From NCBI GenBank assembly GCA_910577955.1, contig CAJTNC010000012.1, forward strand, positions 1 through 64,000: a stretch of 64,000 bases of DNA. Direction: 5' to 3'. The notes under the pieces were generated by a model. That model searched no databases and was not told the DNA's origin. It saw only the letters and a program-made list of their open reading frames with translations. This stretch comes from an uncultured Lachnospiraceae bacterium (GTDB lineage: Bacteria > Bacillota > Clostridia > Lachnospirales > Lachnospiraceae). The translations under genes and the position numbers were made by a program. Of this stretch, positions 34,932 to 43,676 are shown one piece after another (position 1 is the stretch's first letter; each line of letters begins with the position of its first letter).

Positions 34932-36343
34932 AAACTGATCCCCAATTCCCCGCAGACCCGGCCTATCACTTCCACCAGTTCGCCGTCTGTCAGCACAGTC
35001 ACGCGCCCTTCCGCATACTGTTCATCCACCCAAACTTTCACGTTTTTCACAAGTTCGCTGTTTTTATCGACCTGCCTGTCATCTTTCAGCCTGTAATAAG
35101 TATTGATCCAGTGGGCGATGCCTGCAAGACCGGAAGTGTTGGATACCGCGCACAGCACCGGCCTGTTTAAAAATTTCTCCGTATCAAAAATGTTGTATAT
35201 CTCCTCGTTTTTCAAAAGCCCGTCGGCGTGTATACCTGCCCTTGTCACATTAAAGTTTTTGCCCACAAAAGGCGTCCTCGGCGGGATCCGATAGCCAATC
35301 TCTTTTTCGTAATACTCAGCCAACTCCGTGATGACCGTAGTGTCCATACCGTCAAGGGTTCCCTTTAACTGCGCATACTCAAATACCATCGCTTCAAGCG
35401 GCGTATTGCCGGTACGCTCACCAATGCCGAAAAGCGATGTATTTATGCCACAGCAGCCATAAAGCCATGCGGTGGTTGAGTTCGTTACCGCTTTATAAAA
35501 ATCATTGTGACCGTGCCACTCGATCAACTCGCATGGTACGCCCGCATGTTTTTGAAGGGCGTAAATAATGCCCTGCACAGAACGTGGAATCACAGCTCCC
35601 GGATAGTTTACGCCGTATCCCATAGTATCGCAGGCTCTCACTTTGACCGGTATTTTATATTCCTCCATCAATTTCATCAATTCCAGACAAAAGGGTACCA
35701 CATAGCCGTAAATATCCGCTCTTGTGACATCTTCCAAATGGCATCGTGGGCTGATTCCCTCCTCCAGACAGTCACGAACAATGTTCAGATAATGGTCCAT
35801 TGCCTCGCGCCTCGTCATCTTTAACTTCATAAAAATATGGTAATCGGAACAACTTACCAAAATCCCGGTCTCTTTCATCCCAATCTCTTTGACAAGTTTA
35901 AAATCCTCTTTTGAAGCCCGGATCCAGCTTGTCACCTCCGGAAATGCGTACCCCCGCTCCATACACTGATACACCGCATCCCTGTCCTTTTTACTGTACA
36001 GGAAAAACTCACAGGCACGAATCAATCCGTTAGGACCTCCCAATCTATGCAGATAGTCGTAGATCGCAACGATCTGATCTGTCGTGTAAGGAGCTCTGGA
36101 CTGCTGGCCGTCTCTGAATGTGGTATCGGTGATCCAAATCTCCCTCGGCATATTATGCGGTACGATCCTATCATTAAAAGGTATCTTAGGCACTTCGGAA
36201 TAGGGGAACATATTGCGAAACACATTGGGCTTTTTCACATCATCCAATATGTACATATGCTCCTCTATCTCCAACAGATTATTGCCTGTATTCATGTAAA
36301 TAGGCCGGTTTGTAAATATATTGCTGTTATAAAAATCTGTCAT
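34928..36343 (-). CDS. Re-citrate synthase-type enzyme (isopropylmalate/homocitrate synthase family)
   Basis: 471 residues with a DRE-TIM barrel: ITDTTFRDGQQSRAPYT near residue 70, HLEDVTRADIYGYVVPFC, WHGHNDFYKAVTN, SLFGIGERTGNTPLEAM. The long N-terminus and the length fit the Re-citrate synthase described from Clostridium kluyveri and other anaerobes rather than LeuA. Co-location with icd supports citrate synthesis (oxaloacetate plus acetyl-CoA). Homocitrate synthase is the alternative. Confidence 0.82.
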   Translation of the reverse strand: MTDFYNSNIFTNRPIYMNTGNNLLEIEEHMYILDDVKKPNVFRNMFPYSEVPKIPFNDRIVPHNMPREIWITDTTFRDGQQSRAPYTTDQIVAIYDYLHRLGGPNGLIRACEFFLYSKKDRDAVYQCMERGYAFPEVTSWIRASKEDFKLVKEIGMKETGILVSCSDYHIFMKLKMTRREAMDHYLNIVRDCLEEGISPRCHLEDVTRADIYGYVVPFCLELMKLMEEYKIPVKVRACDTMGYGVNYPGAVIPRSVQGIIYALQKHAGVPCELIEWHGHNDFYKAVTNSTTAWLYGCCGINTSLFGIGERTGNTPLEAMVFEYAQLKGTLDGMDTTVITELAEYYEKEIGYRIPPRTPFVGKNFNVTRAGIHADGLLKNEEIYNIFDTEKFLNRPVLCAVSNTSGLAGIAHWINTYYRLKDDRQVDKNSELVKNVKVWVDEQYAEGRVTVLTDGELVEVIGRVCGELGISL

Positions 36344-36378
36344 GAGATTAACCGCCTTTCCTAAACCGCTTCTGTATC

Positions 36379-36408
36379 ATTGTATACATTAGTACATTCT
36401 TCTGTCAA
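36379..36408 (-). promoter_or_regulatory. Promoter with overlapping GntR-type operator
   Basis: The minus strand reads TTGACA (36408-36403), 18 bases, TACAAT (36384-36379). The palindrome TGTATACA (36381-36388) overlaps the -10, and further TGTAT/GTACA half-sites flank it. FadR-type regulators bind such short TNGTNNNACNA-like dyads, so the GntR protein of this operon is the likely repressor. Confidence 0.55.
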
Positions 36409-36469
36409 GCATCATTTTTACTAAAAAATACCTAAAACAATTTTTAATTATAGTACAAACTCAAAACAA

Positions 36470-37429
36470 GTGGCTGCTGATTATGATAGAAAAAAAGAGC
36501 TACTTACAATAATAATGAACAGAGTCAGAAATCAACTTGAATTATTAAAAATAAACAATGAAGATCAAACTTCTGTAAATATGCCTGTGACCGTCGCTGT
36601 TTTAGACAGTGGTATTGACTCCACTCATCCCGATCTACATGGAAAACTTCTTGCTTTTCATGATTTTTTATCAGACAGACCTATCCCTTATGACGATTTC
36701 GGACACGGCACCCATGTCTGTGGCTGCATTGCAGGCAGCGGAAAAATTTCGGACGGACTATACCGCGGAATCGTGCCGGAAGCCCGCCTTGTCGTCGGTA
36801 AAATACTGGACAAAAAAGGGGACGGCAGCGTTCAAAAGATGGTGGAAGCACTGCGTTGGATCCTCAGGATAAAAGATATCTATCATATCCGTGTGCTTAA
36901 TATCTCTATCGGCACCGGAGATGGCTATCAAAAACAGGAATATGACGAAATCAGAAAACTATTAAATGAAGCATGGTATCAAGGTATTATGATCGTCTGC
37001 GCAGCCGGAAACAAAGGTCCTGTAAGCGGCAGTATTTCTATGCTCGGCATGAACCGTAATATTATTACAGTGGGATGCCACGAAGGTTTTGAAAGCCATC
37101 GCTTCGGGCACCCCTGCCAGCTTTATTCCGGCAGAGGTGAAATTTCAGAGATCTACAGGAAGCCTGATATCGTCGCTCCCGGCACAGAGATCGTCTCCTG
37201 CAAAGCAGCTCCCTACCGAGGAAAATCAATACTGAACAAATACTACTGCAAAAAAAGCGGCACGTCTATGGCGACATCCATCGTCTCAGGATGCTGCGCG
37301 CTCTTTTTTCAAAGAAACCCTCTCGAATCCAACGAATACTGCAAAAGGCGGCTCTTGCAGACCGCGCGCAATCTTGGCGAAGCATGGAACAAGCAAGGGT
37401 ACGGAATGGTGAATCCGACCGCAATGTGA
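36470..37429 (+). CDS. Subtilisin-like serine protease (S8), no signal peptide
   Basis: Up to 319 residues from GTG 36470; the ATG at 36515 is an alternative, and neither has a strong ribosome site. The catalytic triad is present: Asp in VAVLDSGIDSTHPDLHG, His in GHGTHVCGCIAG, Ser in KKSGTSMATSIVSG. The absence of a signal peptide and propeptide points to an intracellular subtilase. It is transcribed towards the prophage end. Confidence 0.88.
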   Translation: MAADYDRKKELLTIIMNRVRNQLELLKINNEDQTSVNMPVTVAVLDSGIDSTHPDLHGKLLAFHDFLSDRPIPYDDFGHGTHVCGCIAGSGKISDGLYRGIVPEARLVVGKILDKKGDGSVQKMVEALRWILRIKDIYHIRVLNISIGTGDGYQKQEYDEIRKLLNEAWYQGIMIVCAAGNKGPVSGSISMLGMNRNIITVGCHEGFESHRFGHPCQLYSGRGEISEIYRKPDIVAPGTEIVSCKAAPYRGKSILNKYYCKKSGTSMATSIVSGCCALFFQRNPLESNEYCKRRLLQTARNLGEAWNKQGYGMVNPTAM

Positions 37430-37433
37430 GTTC

Positions 37434-37664
37434 TCATTCCAACAGAAATTTCCTCCTCACTTTTCTGCTGTCATACTCCGGCGCAAAAGCCTCCGCCGCT
37501 TCACATATCGGAAAAATTTCATCCAAATCTGTTTCTAATTCTTCGGCAATCATTTCCGGAGTTTTATTTCTTGACAGTTTTTTGCAGACCAGTTCAATCA
37601 GCTTTCCCAATTCCCCTTCTTTTATTCCTTCTTTTATTCCCTCTTCCTTTCCATCTGTGAGCAA
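37434..37664 (-). pseudogene. C-terminal fragment of an Rpn-family (PD-(D/E)XK) nuclease/transposase-like gene
   Basis: 76 codons reading DGKEEGIKEGIKEGELGKL then ELVCKKLSRNKTPEMIAEEL, the typical helical tail of Rpn recombination-promoting nucleases. The whole N-terminal nuclease domain is missing. The frame breaks off at the prophage end and has no start other than TTG. The rest of the gene is expected on the far side of the prophage, outside the window. Confidence 0.65.
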
Positions 37665-37672
37665 GCAAAAAA

Positions 37673-37704
37673 AATGACATTTTTACTCACTTAGAATGAC
37701 ATTT
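37673..37704 (+). repeat. Putative transposase-binding repeats at the prophage end
   Basis: AATGACATTT occurs at 37673-37682 and again at 37695-37704, a 22-bp period. Mu's right end carries adjacent 22-bp MuA sites (R1, R2), so the spacing is what one expects at the terminus of a Mu-like phage. Confidence 0.55.
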
Positions 37705-37729
37705 CTTCATAACTTACAATTTATCATGC

Positions 37730-37810
37730 AAAAAAGGAAATTCTACAATAATTCATGTCTTCTAATGCCATGTTGAAGATATTTTAAACCGTTGTTGAAT
37801 TTCCTTTTTT
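37730..37810 (-). terminator. Long-loop terminator at the end of the prophage late operon
   Basis: Perfect 14-bp arms (37797-37810 and 37730-37743) are separated by 53 bases. On the minus strand the distal arm ends in TTTTTT. It follows the amidase stop codon. The large loop makes it less certain. Confidence 0.5.
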
Positions 37811-37822
37811 AAAAACTGAAAA

Positions 37823-38710
37823 TCACAAAGCTTTTCTCTGCTCTGCAATCCCCAGTTGAATATAATGCTGATAATATGCAGGAAGGTCATTTCCGAATGC
37901 TTTCTGAAGATCCGGATACCTCGCCTTATATGCCTGTACGTTAAACGTATCAATAGCCTGCCGGCCCTCACTCATACCGTTGGAAATGAAATGGCTGAAT
38001 AACGCGGATGCATCATCCCCGAACGCTTCCTGCAGGTCTGTATACCGCGCCGCATACTGCGCGGCATCAAATACAGGACTATAGTCCAGACCATTATATA
38101 CCGCAGACTCCGGCGTGGTATGTTCACTGTATTTCAAAGAGAGCTCTTTTACCAAAAAAGCGATTACTCCCCGTGCTGTTTTTATGGCATGATCCTCCGA
38201 GAGAATCACCGGCACATCCGTCGGACTGTCCATGAACCCGTTCTCGACCAGAAAAGCCGGCATTTTTGTATTTTTGATCACATAAAAATTGTTTTTGATG
38301 ATTCTCTGGCTACGGTTGCCTTTAAGGCCTGTCCTGCTTACGATTGCACTATACAGATCCCCGGCTTGTCTAAGACGCTCCTTATTGTTTGAACAGTAGT
38401 AGACTACCGTACCACCGCCCGGCCGGCCGGAAAGCCCTGCGTTGTGGTGCATGGATATGTACATGGCCACCTTTGCCGCATTCGCAACACTGACGCGCAT
38501 AGAAAGCGGTATGTCCTGTGCCCCGGTTCTATCGTCTACTCGGAGCACCTTGCATTCATAAGCCGCAAGTCCGTCTTCCACCATGTCCATGATTCTGGCA
38601 TTCAGCCACCATTCCCTTGTCTCGCCCGGATCCAACTTCCTCATGCAGCGTTTTCCCTGTGTTCTCATCCCGTGCCCCGCATCCAGCGCAATAATAAGTT
38701 CCTTACTCAT
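37823..38710 (-). CDS. N-acetylmuramoyl-L-alanine amidase (phage endolysin)
   Basis: 295 residues. The Amidase_3 domain spans about residues 1-190: ALDAGHGMRT, YISMHHNAGL and FLVENGFMDS carry the Zn ligands and catalytic Glu. It is followed by two copies of a roughly 45-residue repeat (YAARYTDLQEAFGDDASALF and YKARYPDLQKAFGNDLPAYY), likely cell-wall-binding. It cleaves the stem peptide from peptidoglycan during lysis. It lies downstream of the holin gene. Confidence 0.92.
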   Translation of the reverse strand: MSKELIIALDAGHGMRTQGKRCMRKLDPGETREWWLNARIMDMVEDGLAAYECKVLRVDDRTGAQDIPLSMRVSVANAAKVAMYISMHHNAGLSGRPGGGTVVYYCSNNKERLRQAGDLYSAIVSRTGLKGNRSQRIIKNNFYVIKNTKMPAFLVENGFMDSPTDVPVILSEDHAIKTARGVIAFLVKELSLKYSEHTTPESAVYNGLDYSPVFDAAQYAARYTDLQEAFGDDASALFSHFISNGMSEGRQAIDTFNVQAYKARYPDLQKAFGNDLPAYYQHYIQLGIAEQRKAL

Positions 38711-38773
38711 AATCCCGTTCTCCTTTCTCCTCTTATAGCAATAAAACAGGGAGCCGAAGCTCCCTTTAGCTGC

Positions 38774-39109
38774 TTATTTACTTATTTTTCCCCTTTTATA
38801 TCTGGTCCGCTGCCAGATCTCCGCCGCGCGCTCCCAGCCGCCGGTTGCAATCACATATACCACAAAAGCGGCGATAAATGCGGCGAAAACATAATACCAG
38901 ACGATCGTGATCTTAAAATACTGGCATAAGATGATTACCGCCATCGGGCATAAAATAAGCGATACCGCCAGCGCTACGATGCTGGTGGGGATCTTATTTA
39001 ATCCCGGCAGCTCTTTTATCACCTGCACGATCACCGCCACCAGAAAGGCCAGCACCCCCAGCGCCATCAGTCCATAAGTAATATACTGCATCATAAGTTC
39101 CATATTCAT
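38774..39109 (-). CDS. Phage holin-like membrane protein
   Basis: 111 residues with three hydrophobic segments (residues about 10-33, 42-64 and 68-88) and a basic C-terminus (WQRTRYKRGKISK). Size, topology and position right before the endolysin gene indicate a holin; the sequence family itself was not recognised. Confidence 0.75.
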   Translation of the reverse strand: MNMELMMQYITYGLMALGVLAFLVAVIVQVIKELPGLNKIPTSIVALAVSLILCPMAVIILCQYFKITIVWYYVFAAFIAAFVVYVIATGGWERAAEIWQRTRYKRGKISK

Positions 39110-39144
39110 TTTTCAATCCTCACTTTCTTCTTAATACTTTTTGA

Positions 39145-39258
39145 TCACACCAAAAATGAGTTTTCTTTCCTGCACTTTTGATAGATACGCCTAACGTTTT
39201 CAATGGCCATAACCGCTTTGCTGTTTTTGTAATGCGGATGCGCTGCAACATCTCTCAT
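39145..39258 (-). CDS. Possible 37-residue protein between methyltransferase and holin
   Basis: MRDVAAHPHYKNSKAVMAI opens a short basic frame ending ENSFLV. Composition is protein-like, but the ribosome site is weak (GAGCGG). It sits where Mu-like phages often carry small regulatory genes. Low certainty; no family recognised. Confidence 0.3.
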   Translation of the reverse strand: MRDVAAHPHYKNSKAVMAIENVRRIYQKCRKENSFLV

Positions 39259-39310
39259 ATTTGTAGCCGCTCAAAATTTCTGTCAAAAAACTCAATTTTC
39301 TTACAAAAAC

Positions 39311-39337
39311 TTTCCGGAAATATTTTCCGGGTTTTTG
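39311..39337. terminator. Terminator after the methyltransferase gene
   Basis: CCGGAAA and TTTCCGG arms around a three-base loop, flanked by A and T runs on both sides, 31 bases after the methyltransferase stop. It would reduce late transcription into holin and endolysin unless those genes rely on read-through. Confidence 0.6.
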
Positions 39338-39367
39338 ACTTAAAAATATAGTTTTTCTTTATCTTTT

Positions 39368-40174
39368 CTATGTTTTAATCATCATAAGTTTTCTCGCCTC
39401 ACCTATCCTCTCTTTAGCTATTTCAAAATATTTTTCTTCAAGTTCCATTCCAATAAAATTTCTATTTGTATTCACACAAGCAACCCCCGTCGAACCACTA
39501 CCCATGCAGTTATCAAGAACCGTATCACCCTCATTAGTGTATGTTTTTATCAGATATTCCAACATGTCAACCGGCTTTGCGGTCGGGTGCTTTACTGTCT
39601 TATCTGTGTTTCCAAATAATGCGCCGTTCCAGTTTGAAAACTTAACCACATCTTCTAATTCTTCCGGTAAATCATATTCCAGTACATCAGAGGGGTATCT
39701 TTCTCCTGTTTCCACCCATCGCCAATCATCATTGCGGAACTCATTGTACTGTTCAGCTTTTCCTCCGTTCCGACGCTCCCTCCCCATATCATTTCTTTTA
39801 ACCATTCGCATTTGCGGATTGTATGTAGGCAAGTGCTTATAGAAAACACATATATTTTCATGATACCGCATAGGCATTTTCTTAGCGTTCAGAAAGCCGG
39901 TTGGTAATGTTTTATTCCAGATAATTTCATATCTGAACATCTTGCGGTTACTCATTATTAAATCTGTAGTAAATGGCTGCTGTGAGAACAGGCATATCAC
40001 CCCGTTATCTTTAATGATCCGCTTATACTGTTTCCAAAGTGGTTCATATGGGATAGTTTTGTCAAAATCGCATTTTGTAGTTCCATAGGGTAAGTCGCCA
40101 AGAATCATGTCTATTCTTTTATCTGGTTCTTTCTCCATCAATTTAAGGCAATCACCTTTTAGTAATCTTATCAA
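39368..40174 (-). CDS. Phage DNA methyltransferase (beta class, N6-adenine/N4-cytosine type)
   Basis: 268 residues. Catalytic motif IV, ILGDLPYGTTKCDFD, is near residue 27, and SAM-binding motif I, DNCMGSGSTGVACVN, is near residue 217. This order is typical of beta-class amino-methyltransferases. No restriction enzyme gene adjoins, so it is an orphan that probably protects phage DNA. Its place near the prophage end recalls mom of Mu. Start TTG 40174, seven bases after AGGAG. Confidence 0.9.
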   Translation of the reverse strand: MIRLLKGDCLKLMEKEPDKRIDMILGDLPYGTTKCDFDKTIPYEPLWKQYKRIIKDNGVICLFSQQPFTTDLIMSNRKMFRYEIIWNKTLPTGFLNAKKMPMRYHENICVFYKHLPTYNPQMRMVKRNDMGRERRNGGKAEQYNEFRNDDWRWVETGERYPSDVLEYDLPEELEDVVKFSNWNGALFGNTDKTVKHPTAKPVDMLEYLIKTYTNEGDTVLDNCMGSGSTGVACVNTNRNFIGMELEEKYFEIAKERIGEARKLMMIKT

Positions 40175-40347
40175 CTATATGCTCCTTTCTTTTCTAATTT
40201 TAAATAGTGCTACTATTTCATGCGTTTTTTCAAAACTGCCTGTCCTTTCCGCTTTTTTTATAAAAATAAAAGCCAGATATCGTTTCAGTATCCAACCTAT
40301 TTTCACAATATAATATTTATGAAAGTTTTTTGTCGGATAAATAAATA

Positions 40348-40494
40348 CTATTTATCTCTATCCCCAAAATACATAGCTTTTACTGCATTATATTCAAATT
40401 CCGGTACTCCGCCTATATAACCAGACCCGCCGCCGGCAGACCCACCATTATAGTTCCCGCCACGTCCTCCACCGTATAATCCACCACCGCTAAA
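40348..40494 (-). pseudogene. Silent tail-fibre C-terminal segment, glycine-rich
   Basis: The minus strand encodes FSGGGLYGGGRGGNYN, then GGSAGGGSGYIGGVPEFEYN and ends GDRDK with a stop. Glycine-rich ends of this kind (GYIGGV) are common receptor-binding tips of phage tail fibres. The upstream continuation in frame is not fibre-like, so the segment has no gene body attached. It abuts an oppositely oriented segment at about 40490. Confidence 0.5.
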
Positions 40495-40662
40495 CTTGCT
40501 ATTTACGGCTGGCAGAATGCAAATTCGAATATAGTTCCATATATAGCATCCACAATTATTCAAGAAAATGCAGATACTGTAACGTTTGGCTTGCGCGATA
40601 TCGAAGGTTCTGGATTGCCGGGTGGTTCGTACATTTCTTATATTATTTATATAAGAAACTAA
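40480..40662 (+). pseudogene. Silent tail-fibre-like C-terminal segment in opposite orientation
   Basis: On the plus strand, against every other prophage gene, a 60-codon frame reads AKLAIYGWQNANSNIVPYIA, TVTFGLRDIEGSGLPGG, and ends YIIYIRN with a stop. It has no start codon. Its stop lies nine bases from the stop of the active fibre gene, tail to tail. This is what an alternative fibre end stored in inverted orientation would look like. Confidence 0.45.
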
Positions 40663-40671
40663 TTCAGTGTT

Positions 40672-42090
40672 TTATTTATTAAATGTAACGCCGTTACATC
40701 TTACATAGGATGTAAACTGTTGTATACCCTTATCACCACCATAAAATTCTGATCTTCCACCAGTATATGAATTTAATGCCTGCGCAGAAACACCAATATA
40801 ATAGTACCCTTCAAGATCAGCTACATCTAGCGTGATATTAACCGTGCCCTGCATAGTATTAGTGTTTGAGTGCTGTCCAATATTAGTCAATCCCTTACTC
40901 CTAATAAAACTACTACCAGCAGATAGCGCAACACCGCAAAGATAATTGTGAATGTTATAATAGTATTTTTCTTGACTTGATCTCCATTCAAAATAATAGT
41001 AGTTAATATTAAAAGTGATGGATTTATATCCAGTTAGATTGTATCTTGCACCATACCATGCATATATCGGAGTTGGACTTGCCCACAATGCATTATTTGG
41101 ATATGACGTCGTAGTAATAATGGATGAGAAAATATTGCCAGGAAAAGCCCTTTTTAGCTCTGTATAAATTTCTTCCGGTGTGCTATCAGCATTGATATTA
41201 AGTCCAGATGATGATAAGGCTTCAATCAATGCACTTTTATCAACCTCGCTAAAAGGGAACACTGTATCTGCACCGCCTACTGTAGTTTTATAACCGGTTA
41301 TCTTGCCGGTCTCATCAATAATCGGCTCAAAGCCGCCTAAATCACTATATAACCCAGTTATCTGATCTTGCAGTTCTTTCCCCTGTCTAGCATCCAGAAC
41401 ACTTCCAGATATTGTTGTTGCTAGATTATTAGCCACAGAGCAAAATGCCGCCTCCTTCAGGTCACTAAACCATTTTCTGATCTTTCCAAATAGTACAGAC
41501 AACTTTTCCTTAGAGGCTATATTCTCCCGCTCTTCCGCCTCTGTAAACGTCGGCGTCTGATCATCAGTGTCTACGTTTGGTACATTTTCAAGCCCTAACT
41601 GCTTTGCTGTAACTTTATGTGGATTATCATTATCACTGAGATGTGCCAGAAACTGCCCCTTTGTCACGTATCCGGTGCCAACACCCTCAATAGTCACATT
41701 GCCAGTACCCGAAATTTTCATCGCAATATCATACTCTATCTGTATGATTCCATTTCCGTAAGACGGTATTTTTTCTCCGTTATACTGCTGACCTATGATC
41801 ACTAATGTATCTGCCTCATCCCCCTCCAGCTTTCCATATACGCCAACCTGTCTTAGCTGGTATTCTTCTTCCAGTTGCACATTTGACAGTGTTGTTTTCA
41901 CAACCGCCTGTCTGTTCTCAAAAATAACCTCATCCAGAAACATATCCTGTTTTTTGTCAACAACATTCTGTAGCACAGCCGGTGAAGCAGAATATCCGCT
42001 TCCGGATTCTACACGGGTGAAAATCACTGTCCGCCCTGCTGCTACCTGCGTCATCAGAACTGCCCCGCTATTTGTCAATATATAATCCAT
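40672..42090 (-). CDS. Phage tail fibre / tail-collar protein
   Basis: 472 residues. A conserved tail-attachment N-terminus (MDYILTNSGAVLMTQVAAGR, EEEYQLRQVGVYGKLEGDEA) is followed by a shaft with the common motif SGSVLDARQGKELQDQI near residue 230 and a Tyr/Ser/Asn-rich C-terminal domain (from about residue 310) likely to contact the host surface. It overlaps the preceding baseplate gene by 23 bases. Downstream fragments suggest that the C-terminal part can be exchanged. Confidence 0.85.
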   Translation of the reverse strand: MDYILTNSGAVLMTQVAAGRTVIFTRVESGSGYSASPAVLQNVVDKKQDMFLDEVIFENRQAVVKTTLSNVQLEEEYQLRQVGVYGKLEGDEADTLVIIGQQYNGEKIPSYGNGIIQIEYDIAMKISGTGNVTIEGVGTGYVTKGQFLAHLSDNDNPHKVTAKQLGLENVPNVDTDDQTPTFTEAEERENIASKEKLSVLFGKIRKWFSDLKEAAFCSVANNLATTISGSVLDARQGKELQDQITGLYSDLGGFEPIIDETGKITGYKTTVGGADTVFPFSEVDKSALIEALSSSGLNINADSTPEEIYTELKRAFPGNIFSSIITTTSYPNNALWASPTPIYAWYGARYNLTGYKSITFNINYYYFEWRSSQEKYYYNIHNYLCGVALSAGSSFIRSKGLTNIGQHSNTNTMQGTVNITLDVADLEGYYYIGVSAQALNSYTGGRSEFYGGDKGIQQFTSYVRCNGVTFNK

Positions 42091-42619
42091 CCGTGCATAC
42101 CTCCGCGATTATTTTTTTTGTTACTGCTCCTGCAATTCCAACATAATAGCCTACTTTATCAATTCGTTTGACCTCATTGATAAATTCAAAATCAAGATGT
42201 GCCGGTCTTGCCTCATCTATGGCATCCTTTGCAATCTGCATATTCTCCGCAAGGTACTGAGTGCCTACCAAGACTTCAAAGTAATACTCCAACGGATATT
42301 CGATAATCTCGACATAATCAGCGTCTATCACCTGCTTCACGAGCCCCGCCAGCATGGATCGTGTTGCCGTCTCCCCGCTGTTCATTTTTGCCAACACCCT
42401 TGCTTTTTTCTGATTCAATGTCAACGAACTATCACGAATAAGGCCATATTCCTTTTCCCACAAAATCAACCCTGCCTCATCCGCTGTTTTTACGCACATC
42501 CGTTCATGCTGCTTATCCAATTCCACATGCATACGGTCTATTTCTATCTGTTCTGCTTCTAATAACTCATCCATCTGCCGCATGGATGCTTCCAATTTCG
42601 ACAATGAATCTTTAAGCAT
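42068..42619 (-). CDS. Tail protein of the YmfQ/DUF2313 type (Mu gp48-like)
   Basis: About 183 residues from ATG 42619, which overlaps the baseplate J stop. AGLILWEKEYGLIRDSSLTLN plus KKARVLAKMNSGETATRSML and YPLEYYFEVLV match the family located between baseplate J and the fibre in Mu-like and PBSX-like tails. Structural role at the baseplate. Confidence 0.85.
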   Translation of the reverse strand: MLKDSLSKLEASMRQMDELLEAEQIEIDRMHVELDKQHERMCVKTADEAGLILWEKEYGLIRDSSLTLNQKKARVLAKMNSGETATRSMLAGLVKQVIDADYVEIIEYPLEYYFEVLVGTQYLAENMQIAKDAIDEARPAHLDFEFINEVKRIDKVGYYVGIAGAVTKKIIAEVCTDGLYIDK

Positions 42620-43676
42620 TCTGTGCTTCCTCCACCGCTGCAATTTCTACCAGACCCACTACAGGAAACTGTATCTCCTCCAGAATAACACTCTGATCCG
42701 TGCCATTGATTGTAATGTCCTGTATATCTTCTACGCCATCAACGCGGAGAAACAAATCCGCGATCTTCATATAGGATACTGTCGTCTTCTTTTTTTCTCC
42801 GAAGGGGATGCTCTGCAAATACCCGGCAAGCAGCACGGCAAACTCTGTCTGTACATTTTCTGTATCGGTACCATCTAATACCAGCCCTGCAGACACGGAT
42901 ATCTGCACCGCCTCTGCAGCCATGACAGATACGTCCGCACCGCAGGGTCGAACGCTTTCTAAGTAATCACTTACTGTGCCTATCAGATCTGCTGATGCAC
43001 ACTGTCCTCCGTCCGCCACAATGAAAACCCCGACTGTGCCACGTCCATGATACAGGTCAATAGCTTTTGCTTTCTCCACACCGCTCACTGACAGCGCCCA
43101 CTGTCTGTACTGCTCCCTATTGCCGCCAGTTACGGTCTTTTGTTTTTTTGCCAGAATTCTTTTCCTATAGGAATCATCCCCTTCCACATCATACCCACCG
43201 AACGCTGCTTCCGGATTATTTACCGCTGTCAGTGTCACACCGTTTGTCTTAATATCCCGAATAGTACTGGCCTGTACATTGCCGATACTGCCAGGCGTCA
43301 GGCAAACCGCTCTTACTTCCGTACTTCCGGATTGCCCGATCTGAAAGTCTGCCGTCTTGAATAAGATGGAATCTGCTGCCAACAGAATATCAGCATACCA
43401 TCCCGGATCACCCTGAATCATCACGATTGCCTCTGCACAGGTGCCCTCCTTGCGGCTGACATTGATATCTTTCCCGATCCGGTCAAGATCCTCCCCTTCT
43501 GCCGACACTGCAAAAGCTCTGGACAGCATAGGCTCTATCTCCTGAGAGTATGTCCGCGCAAGCTCGTTGGATACTGCCAGCAAATTGTTTCCACTAAATG
43601 TCCCCTCAATCGCTACTACCCCGTCCGGAAGGTTGTCCCGCATCCGTGTAAAGATATCCTGCAATGAATTACTCAT
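42612..43676 (-). CDS. Baseplate J / gp47-like protein
   Basis: About 354 residues from ATG 43676 (GAGG upstream). SNSLQDIFTRMRDNLPDG begins the protein; RTYSQEIEPMLSRAFAVSA, GEDLDRIGKDINVSRKEGT and the central GGYDVEGDDSYRKRILAKKQ are hallmark segments. It forms the baseplate wedge of contractile tails. Confidence 0.93.
   Translation of the reverse strand: MSNSLQDIFTRMRDNLPDGVVAIEGTFSGNNLLAVSNELARTYSQEIEPMLSRAFAVSAEGEDLDRIGKDINVSRKEGTCAEAIVMIQGDPGWYADILLAADSILFKTADFQIGQSGSTEVRAVCLTPGSIGNVQASTIRDIKTNGVTLTAVNNPEAAFGGYDVEGDDSYRKRILAKKQKTVTGGNREQYRQWALSVSGVEKAKAIDLYHGRGTVGVFIVADGGQCASADLIGTVSDYLESVRPCGADVSVMAAEAVQISVSAGLVLDGTDTENVQTEFAVLLAGYLQSIPFGEKKKTTVSYMKIADLFLRVDGVEDIQDITINGTDQSVILEEIQFPVVGLVEIAAVEEAQNA

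Noticed and set aside
40187..40347. Gene between the methyltransferase start and the silent fibre fragments
   Set aside because: AT-rich frames of low protein quality and no ribosome site; treated as non-coding.
40348..40672. Diversity-generating retroelement acting on the tail fibre
   Set aside because: No reverse transcriptase gene and no template/variable repeat pair with adenine-specific differences was seen.
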